Source of the DNA: Paenibacillus wynnii | GTDB taxonomy: Bacteria > Bacillota > Bacilli > Paenibacillales > Paenibacillaceae | Assembly: GCF_000757885.1 (NCBI RefSeq) | Contig: NZ_JQCR01000002.1 | Coordinates: 868,001 to 932,000 of the forward strand | DNA: 64,000 bases | Direction of reading: 5' to 3' | Shown here: positions 16,884-24,779 of the stretch, piece by piece | Layout of the letters: each line of letters opens with the position of its first letter | Position numbering within the stretch: the stretch's first letter is position 1 | Position numbers and translations under genes: made by a program | The notes under the pieces: generated by a model | The model's input: the letters and a program-made list of their open reading frames with translations, nothing else | Databases searched by the model: none | What the model was told of the DNA's origin: nothing

Positions 16884-17438
16884 TTGAATTCAAACCTGAG
16901 CAATCAAATTAATCAGTGTGAACAAATCGTTCAACAACTTGTTAGCCAAACACAACAGTCTAATCAAATGTACCAACAAATGCTGCAACAAGAACAACAA
17001 AATGCAATCCGTTTAGAAGAACTGGCGCAACGTGAGCATAAAGCTGTTCAAATGATTCAATCTGCGCTTCATGGACACCAAACAGCTCTGCAACAACTTC
17101 AACAAGTATCCCAAATTTGCAGACAGCTGGAACAAAGCTCGCAAGCAGGCAACTACAGCACTTCTGCTACCGGCTTTAATCCATCCTTTAATCAATCACC
17201 GGTTTCCTCACAGTATTCTTCAAACTATGGTGGCAGTTCGGTTGGTTCCGGCATGGGTTCTAACATCGGTTCAGGTATGAGTTCAAACATCGGTTCAGGT
17301 ATGGGATCAAACTTTAGTTCCGGTATGACTTCCAGTTCCGGTATGGGCTCAGGCATGGGAATGAACTCACCAATGAGCCAAGGTTCAAATCCATCCTCCA
17401 TTAATTCATCCTCAAACCAAAATAGAAACTTCCAATAA
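16884..17438 (+). CDS. Gln-rich coiled-coil protein with Gly/Ser/Met-rich tail, unknown function
   Basis: 184 residues from a TTG start at 16884, chosen because AAGGAGG lies nine bases before it; the upstream in-frame ATG would place that ribosome site inside the gene. Residues 1-85 form a strongly polar helix very rich in Gln (NQMYQQMLQQEQQNAIRLEE) with heptad-like spacing. Residues about 100-184 are low-complexity with repeats of the type GSNIGSGM. No signal peptide is present. Composition resembles spore-coat-like structural proteins, but that is only a guess. Confidence 0.75.
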   Translation: MNSNLSNQINQCEQIVQQLVSQTQQSNQMYQQMLQQEQQNAIRLEELAQREHKAVQMIQSALHGHQTALQQLQQVSQICRQLEQSSQAGNYSTSATGFNPSFNQSPVSSQYSSNYGGSSVGSGMGSNIGSGMSSNIGSGMGSNFSSGMTSSSGMGSGMGMNSPMSQGSNPSSINSSSNQNRNFQ

Positions 17439-17477
17439 GAGCAAATCGTCTGTTGGAGCTTAAGTTTCCATGACATA

Positions 17478-17513
17478 AAAGGGTTGGGTGGATGATTACC
17501 CGCCCAACCCTTT
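17478..17513. terminator. Bidirectional terminator between convergent genes
   Basis: Arms AAAGGGTTGGGTGG and CCCGCCCAACCCTTT pair with one mismatch around a short loop. A/T-rich sequence lies on both sides. It serves the Gln-rich protein gene (+) and the L,D-transpeptidase gene (-). Confidence 0.8.
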
Positions 17514-17540
17514 ATTCTTGTGAATGGATTTCCTCGTATA

Positions 17541-18419
17541 TTATTCCGAAATACTCACCGTCTTGAGCTCCGAATTCCACTTCACCTGAAGTCCGAACAT
17601 TTCGGGAATGTTTTTCAACGGAATCATTACACTGTTATTTTGATTAAGGGATGGCAAAATGGCGATTTCTTTTCCATTCACAGTAGCCTTATTCGTCAAC
17701 GGCTTATAGCTAATCGTCCTTCCACCCCTTGTAAGGGTTAGAATCTCCTCTTGATTATTCCATTTCACCTCTCCACCCAGTAATTTAATGAGTTCCCTCA
17801 GCGGCAGATAAACCCGGGAATTCTCCAAAACTAGAGGCTGATTTAACTTCGTGGACACATCGTTGAAGATCAACGTTCCGGCAAACAATGATCTCCCTAG
17901 TGTGTATCCATGCTTGGCTGCGATCTTTTCCATCCCCGAACTACTTGTGGTAATTACGACCCTGGTGTTTTTTTCGACTTTTGGAAAAAGCCAGTGAATA
18001 TCCTCGTTATGCATACGTATGCATCCTGAGCTGACATATTTCCCAATCGAATTTTCATTACTGTTCCCGTGAATGGCATATGTGGTTCCATAAGTTCCAT
18101 TAACCTCAAGTCCCATCCAACGATCACCCAACGGGTTACGCGGATCTCCTCCGGGAATTTTTTCTTTGTAATAGGGTCTGTTCTTGATTTTTACCACGAT
18201 TTTGAAGCTTCCTTCTGGAGTTAGACTGTGTGTTCTGCCCGTAGCAACTGGAAAAGTCCGTACCAGCTTTCCATCACTAAAGAACGCCAATTGATTCACT
18301 TTCTTGTTGATGATGATCAGATCATTGCCTGCAGCGCTTGCTTTTCCGGTGTAGAAAACGCAGCAGAGTAAACCTAGTACGAGCAATAACTTGATGATCC
18401 GCTGAACATAAGAACTCAG
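17541..18419 (-). CDS. Secreted L,D-transpeptidase (YkuD) with copper-amine-oxidase-like domain
   Basis: 292 residues from a CTG start at 18419, eight bases after GGAGGG. This gives a full signal peptide (RIIKLLLVLGLLCCV, ending near KASAAG); a TTG at 18386 is the alternative. The YkuD domain follows (about 32-170), with the catalytic HGN...SSGCIRM block, Cys at about residue 133. The C-terminal 110 residues are a copper-amine-oxidase N-domain-like repeat (VYLPLRELIKLLGGEVKW; MIPLKNIPEMFGLQVKW), a frequent Paenibacillus wall-targeting module. It forms 3-3 peptidoglycan cross-links or attaches wall proteins. Confidence 0.9.
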   Translation of the reverse strand: MSSYVQRIIKLLLVLGLLCCVFYTGKASAAGNDLIIINKKVNQLAFFSDGKLVRTFPVATGRTHSLTPEGSFKIVVKIKNRPYYKEKIPGGDPRNPLGDRWMGLEVNGTYGTTYAIHGNSNENSIGKYVSSGCIRMHNEDIHWLFPKVEKNTRVVITTSSSGMEKIAAKHGYTLGRSLFAGTLIFNDVSTKLNQPLVLENSRVYLPLRELIKLLGGEVKWNNQEEILTLTRGGRTISYKPLTNKATVNGKEIAILPSLNQNNSVMIPLKNIPEMFGLQVKWNSELKTVSISE

Positions 18420-18580
18420 TTGGAAATCCCTCCTCTATCTCTTGGGTCTCCAACTAATATATCGATGCCAAGGGGTGTCCTATGATACCAATTTTCAGAA
18501 CAACAAATAAACAATCATTTTTTTCCTAAAGTGTAACTTCCCTCCATGAAGCAACGTCTAGATATTCAGGGGGCGATACC

Positions 18581-19087
18581 ATGAAAAGAAAAATCATTAC
18601 CATTCTAAGTGCAATTATTCTTATTACCAGTGCTTATTACACCGGGTATCAGAGGGGAAGTCATTCTAACAGTTCTGAAGCTGAACCTATCCCTGTAACT
18701 TCGTTATATTCTAAGTGGGTCGTCTCAGAGAAGCCGCCTTTGCCGGTCATCCTGATTGATGGGCAAGACATAAGGGTTTACCGGGGAACCTACAGCTGGA
18801 GCCAATTATCCGGAAATGGGGGTAGTATTAATGCTGTAAGTGTCGATGCAGCCTCCGCGCCCCCTATGATGAAATCAACCGTTGTAGCAGCCGGGTCAAA
18901 GATTGAAAACCACGCTCCCCCAAGAGTTAAGGAATTTAACATGAGCAATATCACCGAGGGCTTTGAAGGTGACCTCAACAGCTACTCTGCTCCTGCTTCT
19001 AAGGGTGTTTACACCTATAGAATTCACTGTGAATGGTTCCTGGACCAAGGGCATGCGGACTACTTTTTCTCTATTCAGGTGAAGTGA
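18581..19087 (+). CDS. Exported or membrane-anchored protein of unknown function
   Basis: 168 residues. An N-terminal hydrophobic helix with a KRK start (IITILSAIILITSAYYTGY) is followed by an extracytoplasmic domain of about 140 residues. Readable segments are LPVILIDGQDIRVYRGTYSW and a C-terminal YRIHCEWFLDQGHADYFFSI, suggesting a beta-rich fold. I do not recognise the family. The start follows AGGGGGCGATACC. It is divergent from the L,D-transpeptidase and convergent with an AraC-type regulator gene seven bases away. Confidence 0.7.
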   Translation: MKRKIITILSAIILITSAYYTGYQRGSHSNSSEAEPIPVTSLYSKWVVSEKPPLPVILIDGQDIRVYRGTYSWSQLSGNGGSINAVSVDAASAPPMMKSTVVAAGSKIENHAPPRVKEFNMSNITEGFEGDLNSYSAPASKGVYTYRIHCEWFLDQGHADYFFSIQVK

Positions 19088-19094
19088 TCCGTTG

Positions 19095-19889
19095 TTATAC
19101 CTTTTTAACTTTTTTATTGCGATATGCACTTGGACATATGCCCCAGTGTTTTTTGAACATCTTCGAAAAGAAAAGAGGATCTTTATATCCTACAGCATGG
19201 GCAATCTCTGAAATGGAGAGTGCTCTATTTTGCATTAGCTCAATGGATTTATCCATTCGGAACTGGTGAAGATAATGCTGCGGTGAGGTGTTAAGTATTT
19301 CTTTGAACAGGCTTGTTAGATACATTCTATCAATACCCACTATATGTGCGATTTCAGCAATGAATATCTTGTGCTGGTAGTTGTCATGGATAAATTCGAT
19401 CGCTTTCTGGACATATCTTTCTTTGGGCTTGAAGGTAGAAACAGAGGAAGTAGATAGTTCTAGTAACTCACTAAAAAAACGGTAAAGAATACTGCAACTG
19501 GCAAGTTCCATACTATTCTCTTTTGCAAGCGTCTGGTCAAATTGGGCAGCAAACGTATTGAACCAGGAATTTACGGGTGCAAAAAAAATCGGATGTTCTT
19601 TACTTAAATATGCTCTGGTTAATAAATCATCTGCATCATTACCTTCGAATACGATCCAGGAATAAGTCCAGGGAATAGATTCGTCAGCTTTATAAGTTGC
19701 CTCTTGATGTGGATAAATAAGAAATCCATGCCCCGGCCCTAAGGCATAGCTGTTCCCTGAGGAATGGAGAGAGCCCTGCCCATGATGTATGTAGTAAATC
19801 TTATATTGCTCGTTGATATCTGGCCCACATTGATGATTGGGAGAACATGCTTCCTGACCGTGATTAATAAAACGAAGGTCTAAATTCAC
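19095..19889 (-). CDS. AraC-family transcriptional regulator
   Basis: 264 residues from GTG 19889, which has AAGGAGGAG eight bases upstream; an ATG at 19928 in frame has no ribosome site. The N-terminal cupin-like sugar-sensing domain (YKIYYIHHGQGSLHSSGNSY, PHQEATYKADESIPWTYSW) is followed by two helix-turn-helix units (IFIAEIAHIVGIDRMYLTSL; SISEIAHAVGYKDPLFFSKM). It is a paralogue of the regulator at 61528. It is divergent from the mannanase gene, which it may control. Confidence 0.88.
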   Translation of the reverse strand: MNLDLRFINHGQEACSPNHQCGPDINEQYKIYYIHHGQGSLHSSGNSYALGPGHGFLIYPHQEATYKADESIPWTYSWIVFEGNDADDLLTRAYLSKEHPIFFAPVNSWFNTFAAQFDQTLAKENSMELASCSILYRFFSELLELSTSSVSTFKPKERYVQKAIEFIHDNYQHKIFIAEIAHIVGIDRMYLTSLFKEILNTSPQHYLHQFRMDKSIELMQNRALSISEIAHAVGYKDPLFFSKMFKKHWGICPSAYRNKKVKKV

Positions 19890-19947
19890 AGATGATACTC
19901 CTCCTTCCTGCCATACAAAACGGATCATGTCATGTAAGATAACTAAT

Positions 19948-19961
19948 TGTAAGCGATTGCA
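19948..19961. promoter_or_regulatory. cre-like site (CcpA) between AraC regulator and mannanase genes
   Basis: TGTAAGCGATTGCA matches the Bacillus cre consensus TGWAANCGNTNWCA except at one position. It lies 59 bases upstream of the GTG of the regulator gene and about 200 bases upstream of the mannanase ATG, so it probably acts on the regulator first. Confidence 0.5.
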
Positions 19962-20153
19962 AATATTGTTAGGTTATTATAAGTTAATTAGGCTAAAATT
20001 TAGTATCGCCTTTTATATCTTATATTGAAAAGTTGAAAAAATCAAAGGAATGAAAAATATAACAAGATGACATATTTACACATCATCACTACATTTATTT
20101 TCATGAAGATCTTTTCTATACTTGGTATTATTAATTTCATAGGAGGAAGATAA

Positions 20154-21614
20154 ATGTTAAAACGCAGCACAAAGCTCGCACTCGTATTCACGATAATGAT
20201 CGCATTAATTTTACCTTTTGTAGGGGGAACGAAAGCCGAAGCGGCTAATGGTTTTTATGTAAGCGGTTCCACTTTGAAGGATGCCAATGGTAATGATTTT
20301 GTCATGCGGGGAGTTAACAATGCTCATGCTTGGTACGATACGCAAGCCTATAATGCACTACCAACCATCAACAATAACAAGGCGAACACGGTTCGAATTG
20401 TCTGGACGTTGGGTGGAACCGCATCTCGTTTACAGCAAATCATCGATCGTTGTAAAGAACTTGGCCTAGTTGCGATGATCGAGCTTCATGATGGTACAGG
20501 TTCAGATGATGCTGTACTTCTGAACCAAATGGCACAGTACTTCACCCGTAGTGATATTAAACCGATTATGACCAGTAATGAAAAGTACGTCCTTGTGAAT
20601 ATTGCGAACGAATGGGGAGGCAGCAGCCTCTCGGATACCGCTTGGCGTGATGCTTACAAAACAGCTATTTCAACCCTTCGTAACGGGGGAATACACAATA
20701 CGCTAGTAGTTGACGCATCAGGCTGGGGACAAAACTCATCCCCAATCAAGACTTACGGAAATACCCTTCTGACTCATGATCCGGATCATAACACGATGTT
20801 CTCCATTCATATGTACGGCTCTTGGAACGATTCTTCCCGCATTGGCACCGAACTTCAGGCTATCAAAAATTTAGGGCTTGCTGTAATGATTGGTGAATTC
20901 GGTTACAACTATAATAACGGGAATAACAACCTGGTTTGCACAGTAAACGCTCAAGAGGTTATGAACCAAGCACAGTCCAAAGGTATCGGGTATTTAGCTT
21001 GGTCCTGGACGGGAAATGATACTGCCAATGCATGGCTTGATTTAGTATCCGGTAGTGATTGGCAGACATTTACATCCTGGGGCAACTTAGTTTTCAATGG
21101 TACCAACGGAATAAAGGCTACCTCGGTGAAAGCTTCTATTTTTAATACTGGAGGCACGGGTACCACTCTCTATGATTTTGAAGGAGGTAGTGCTCTAGGT
21201 TGGACGGGTTCTAATGTTGGGGGTGGACCATGGTCTGTAACGGATTGGGCTACTAGTGGATCAAGCTCGTTAAAAGCAGATGTGAAACTAGGCGGTGGCC
21301 AATTCATATTAAACCGCATAACTGCTCATAACTTCAGCGGCAAACAATCACTGAAGGCTAAGGTAAAACACGCGAACTGGGGAACTATTGGTAATGGACT
21401 TCAAGCTAAACTCTATATCAAAACAGGTTCAGATTATACCTGGTATGACTCGGGAGCTGTACAAATCAATTCATCGAGTGCAACGACATTAACCTTGAAT
21501 CTATCCGGCGTTGCCAATTTAGGAGATGTAAAAGAAGTGGGTATACAGTTCATATCACCTACCAATTCAAGCGGTTCCACTTCTATTTATGTAGATAGTG
21601 TTGTTGTACAGTAA
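20154..21614 (+). CDS. Secreted GH5 beta-mannanase (subfamily 8-like) with C-terminal carbohydrate-binding domain
   Basis: 486 residues. The signal peptide ends near KAEAANG (about residue 30). The GH5 barrel (33-330) starts with VSGSTLKDANGNDFVMRGVN. The acid/base Glu is E153 (NIANEWGG) and the nucleophile is E248 (MIGEFGYN); LHDGTG and HMYGSW are also conserved. The C-terminus (about 338-486) is a beta-sandwich binding module (TLYDFEGGSALGWTG...SIYVDSVVVQ). The subfamily is by eye; a general endoglucanase call is the alternative. It hydrolyses mannan outside the cell. AGGAGG precedes the ATG. Confidence 0.85.
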   Translation: MLKRSTKLALVFTIMIALILPFVGGTKAEAANGFYVSGSTLKDANGNDFVMRGVNNAHAWYDTQAYNALPTINNNKANTVRIVWTLGGTASRLQQIIDRCKELGLVAMIELHDGTGSDDAVLLNQMAQYFTRSDIKPIMTSNEKYVLVNIANEWGGSSLSDTAWRDAYKTAISTLRNGGIHNTLVVDASGWGQNSSPIKTYGNTLLTHDPDHNTMFSIHMYGSWNDSSRIGTELQAIKNLGLAVMIGEFGYNYNNGNNNLVCTVNAQEVMNQAQSKGIGYLAWSWTGNDTANAWLDLVSGSDWQTFTSWGNLVFNGTNGIKATSVKASIFNTGGTGTTLYDFEGGSALGWTGSNVGGGPWSVTDWATSGSSSLKADVKLGGGQFILNRITAHNFSGKQSLKAKVKHANWGTIGNGLQAKLYIKTGSDYTWYDSGAVQINSSSATTLTLNLSGVANLGDVKEVGIQFISPTNSSGSTSIYVDSVVVQ

Positions 21615-21728
21615 CGCTAAGTAACAATCATTTTATCAAAAAGGGGCTGTCTGTCTCAAAATCAGATATTTTTGACGAATGAGATAGCCTTTTGTACTTC
21701 AAAGCGAATAAATAAAGTCTGGACTGGG

Positions 21729-21885
21729 CAGCGATTATAGCAACGGTCCGTTCGCAGAGCTTCCTTATAAGCACAACCATCTATCCGACTCCAAAAACGA
21801 GGGGTGTCCTAAGTAGCCATTTCATGGCTTATGGGACACCCCTCGTGGCGGTCGCTGCCACTCTTCCAACTCCAAAATTCTTACG
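21729..21885. repeat. Mosaic repeat with a large hairpin
   Basis: 21729-21804 matches 3610-3688 in inverted orientation (both include GGTTGTGCTT and GCGAACGG on the matching strand). 21797-21846 is a hairpin with outer arms ACGAGGGGTGTCC/GGGACACCCCTCGT and inner arms AGCCAT/ATGGCT. 21847-21885 resembles the 3' part of the structured repeat at 59154 (GGCGG-CGCT-CC-CTCTTCCA). The piece looks like a recombined relic. Confidence 0.65.
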
Positions 21886-21936
21886 TCTACTGCCGTCCTA
21901 TTCTGGTGCATGCATAAAGCTATGTTCACAAACATT

Positions 21937-22123
21937 TAGATGTACTTTGTACAATTAAAATAGGGTGGTTTGAGCGAGAAAGCGGTTTAGTTGCACTTTC
22001 TGCAGTTATATATCTACAATATGGTCATATAGGTCTTTAAGATAGTTTTTAGTTGCAGAAAGTGCAATTAAAGTTCATCCTAAGCGGATTTCAAGGTAAA
22101 TAAGTGTACAAAGTACACTTAAA
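21937..22123. repeat. Four-box palindromic element, copy 2
   Basis: Box centres lie near 21946, 21998, 22060 and 22110 (spacing 52, 62, 50). The fourth box is a perfect palindrome: TAAGTGTAC, AAA, GTACACTTA. The others are TAGATGTAC-TTT-GTACAATTA, TAGTTGCAC-TTTC-TGCAGTTA and TAGTTGCAG-AAA-GTGCAATTA. It lies between convergent genes (mannanase and cutC). The remainder of 21615-22244 holds only the mosaic repeat and a weak AT-rich tail, so this element cannot be a promoter of either neighbour. Confidence 0.8.
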
Positions 22124-22244
22124 CTAACATCTCAAACTAATTAATTAGTCTTATTCACAAAAATGAGGCATCTTTTGGAGGCCAATGAAGACTCCATTCC
22201 TATTAGTAGGACACTTCTTAGGGACACTTTTTAGCCGCTCACAT

Positions 22245-22937
22245 TTACTTGCTTGAATTCAAAATAGCTCGGATGGCCTTCAGCCGTTCCATATCTATAA
22301 GCATTAACGGATCACCATTTACTCTTACAGCTGAACCGAAATGCACTCTCCTTACACCTGATTGCTGAAGAAAGGCTTCGAGATTGTGTTCTGTGAGACC
22401 TGCCCCCGCCAAAATCGCCAGAGATTGTCCTGCGGCCAGGCTATTCAGCTTCGCTAATTGGTCTGCGCCTTCCGGTGCAGTTGCAGCACCTCCAGAGGTA
22501 AGGATATCGGTGATCTCTGGATATTGAGACAATACTTTCAGCGCCTCAGGTTGGTTTCGCACCTCGTCAAAGGCCCGATGGAAGGTAACCTCCATTCCGT
22601 CTGCGGCATGCAAGAGAGTCCTTAGATTCTCCTCGTCTACAGTCCTGTCATGCTGTAGCATCCCTATAACAATCCCAAGACCTCCCACCGAACCTATATG
22701 AGTGATATCCCGCCGCATCACTTCAATATCCTCTTCGTCATATCGGAAAGACCGTGCATGAGGACGAACCATGACCCTTACCGGAATGGTTACCGATTCT
22801 CGGACTCTCTCAATAAGTGCAAGACTAGGAGTTAAGCCGCCTTCTCGAACCGCAGTAATCAGCTCGATCCGATCGGCACCTCCACGCTCAGCCATAACGG
22901 CATCTTTTACAGTTGTAGCAATAATCTCTAGTAACAT
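22245..22937 (-). CDS. cutC: CutC-family protein
   Basis: 230 residues, full length for the family. It starts MLLEIIATTVKDAVMAERGGADRIEL-like (TIM barrel) and contains VMVRPHARSFRYDEEDIEVM and TFHRAFDEV, both family signatures, and ends with LTEHNLEAFLQQSGVRRVHF. Members were linked to copper homeostasis, but the enzymatic function is disputed. It is a single gene on the minus strand. Confidence 0.9.
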   Translation of the reverse strand: MLLEIIATTVKDAVMAERGGADRIELITAVREGGLTPSLALIERVRESVTIPVRVMVRPHARSFRYDEEDIEVMRRDITHIGSVGGLGIVIGMLQHDRTVDEENLRTLLHAADGMEVTFHRAFDEVRNQPEALKVLSQYPEITDILTSGGAATAPEGADQLAKLNSLAAGQSLAILAGAGLTEHNLEAFLQQSGVRRVHFGSAVRVNGDPLMLIDMERLKAIRAILNSSK

Positions 22938-23041
22938 CCGTCTTTTCCCCCCTTTATCTAGTACCCATATTGTAAACGTAACCCGTATCTATATAATAAA
23001 TACAAGTACTACAAATGGGTAGCGAAAGGATAGATTCTTTG

Positions 23042-23551
23042 ATGAACACTAATATTAGACTGACTTTAGTAGAATCGTTAGATACGGAACTGGAACTGAG
23101 CTTAAGCCGTTTACTGATTAGTGTGGTTGAGGACGGGGCATCCATCGGTTTCTTGCCACCGGTGAAACACGAAGAGGCTCATCTGTATTGGCAGAACGTA
23201 ATCCAACCCGGAACTATGCTCTGGATAGCCAAAGAGAAAGATATAATCGTAGGTACTATACAACTGCAGTTGGCCTCCAAAGCTAACGCCAGGCACCGTG
23301 CTGAAATGGCAAAGTTAATGGTACATCCTGAACACCGCAGAAAGGGAATTGCCGGTCTGCTGTTGAGCACAGCCGAGGCTGCTGCGGTTTCTGAAGCAAG
23401 AGAACTTATTGTGCTCGATACCCGGGAAGGCGATCCTTCCAATATTCTATATCAATCCCGGGGATATATTGAAGGTGGCCGAATTCCATACTATGTACGG
23501 TCTGCGAACGGTGAACTTCATGCGACTGTTATATATTATAAGAAGCTGTGA
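23042..23551 (+). CDS. GNAT-family N-acetyltransferase
   Basis: 169 residues from ATG 23042, which has GAAAGGATAG upstream; an earlier in-frame ATG at 23015 has no ribosome site. The acetyl-CoA binding segment is MAKLMVHPEHRRKGIAGLLL (R-K-G-I-A), followed by LIVLDTREGDPSNILYQSRG and YEGG-like RGYIEGGRIPYY, typical of tabtoxin-resistance or general acetyltransferases. The substrate is not known. It is divergent from cutC. Confidence 0.85.
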   Translation: MNTNIRLTLVESLDTELELSLSRLLISVVEDGASIGFLPPVKHEEAHLYWQNVIQPGTMLWIAKEKDIIVGTIQLQLASKANARHRAEMAKLMVHPEHRRKGIAGLLLSTAEAAAVSEARELIVLDTREGDPSNILYQSRGYIEGGRIPYYVRSANGELHATVIYYKKL

Positions 23552-23560
23552 ACGTCAAAA

Positions 23561-23593
23561 AAAGGGAGCCCATTGGCTCCCACTGGCTCCCTT
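23561..23593. terminator. Bidirectional terminator between acetyltransferase and GH8 genes
   Basis: Arms AAAGGGAGCC and GGCTCCCTTT are perfectly complementary, with a run of A before and T after. It serves the convergent acetyltransferase gene and the end of the xylan operon. Confidence 0.9.
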
Positions 23594-23609
23594 TTTCCTC
23601 AACTCCCCC

Positions 23610-24749
23610 TTATTCAGGGGTCCAAATTCTATAATTACCGCTCAACGCCAGCAGCGTAAATAAATAGAGGCAGTTATCGTAATACCTTCTAGGCCCTGTC
23701 CGAAGAGGTGTATTCCAGAATAATTCTACGCTTGCCCGGGCATTATCTCCCGTTGCCGCCAGAGAAGCCATCGCATTCGTAGATAATAGCCCCACAGGAT
23801 GTAGAGCTTTCTCTTCAAAAGCCTCTCCGTTTATCGCATATCTTCTGTAATCTTCGGGCTGTTTGTCTGCAAAAAAGGCTTGAATCCGGTTGGCTTCCTC
23901 ACATGCCCAATGGTCTTCACGAAACCACTCCCAATCCAAACCAATATTCGCAGCTACGCGATAAGAATCGCTATAGAAATGACCATAGCCTCTCTCGTTA
24001 TTGGGTGTGCCGTCATAATAAGCGTACTCCGGTGACAATCCCGTTACAGGATGGCAGGCACTTCTCAAATAATCCCGGCTGGCTTCAGCAGCCTTCTTCC
24101 AGAAGTGGCGATCCTCAGGATAGGCCCAAAGCGCGAACAACTCATAGAAATGAGGCAGGTGATAGGATGGATCTGAATATTCACAGTTAGGTACGAATTT
24201 GATCAGCTTATTTTGCGGATTCCACATCGGATGGCCAATTCCGTCTTCCCCTTTATGAATACAAGTACGGAGTAGATCACGAGCTTGTGTACCGTAATTT
24301 AAAGGGGCTTCGCCATCTCCCCATCGGTGAGAAGCGAACAACAGGGCCATCGCAAAAAACTCCTCCCCATCCGGTGCCGGTCCATCTGACAGACGCGAAC
24401 CATCCGGGTTGCAGGACCAGGCAAAGTATCCCGAGTTTTCACCGGTTTCCATATACATATAACGTTTGGTCCATCGCCATAGCCTGTCGAACACCTCTTT
24501 ATGACCCAGTTGAACGGCCATCATCATGCCGTAAGACATGCCTTCACTTCTTGCATCAAGGTTGCCTGTATCCAGCATATAGCCAAGATCTTCCCCTTGA
24601 TTATGAAAGATCCGCGCATCTTCGTCTCCTTCAAACAGCACCCGCCATGTATCAGCCAAACGTTCCTGAATTAGCAGAGGATCGTATCCGTATTCCTCCA
24701 GTACATTCCGATATTCTCCGGTATGAAAAGCGCCTTTGTAATCTATCAT
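23610..24749 (-). CDS. GH8 reducing-end xylose-releasing exo-oligoxylanase-like enzyme
   Basis: 379 residues, no signal peptide, so intracellular. It has the family-8 (alpha/alpha)6 fold signature DTGNLDARSEGMSYGMMMAV, with E69 as the expected proton donor, and NPDGSRLSDGPAPDGEEFFA, both close to the Rex enzymes that remove xylose from the reducing end of xylo-oligosaccharides. It is the last gene of the xylan operon, 30 bases after aguA. Together with GH10 and GH43 it would finish neutral oligomers. A chitosanase or cellulase role is unlikely given the neighbours. Confidence 0.88.
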   Translation of the reverse strand: MIDYKGAFHTGEYRNVLEEYGYDPLLIQERLADTWRVLFEGDEDARIFHNQGEDLGYMLDTGNLDARSEGMSYGMMMAVQLGHKEVFDRLWRWTKRYMYMETGENSGYFAWSCNPDGSRLSDGPAPDGEEFFAMALLFASHRWGDGEAPLNYGTQARDLLRTCIHKGEDGIGHPMWNPQNKLIKFVPNCEYSDPSYHLPHFYELFALWAYPEDRHFWKKAAEASRDYLRSACHPVTGLSPEYAYYDGTPNNERGYGHFYSDSYRVAANIGLDWEWFREDHWACEEANRIQAFFADKQPEDYRRYAINGEAFEEKALHPVGLLSTNAMASLAATGDNARASVELFWNTPLRTGPRRYYDNCLYLFTLLALSGNYRIWTPE

Positions 24750-24779
24750 GTATTACCAGCCTCTCTTATAAATGATCCT

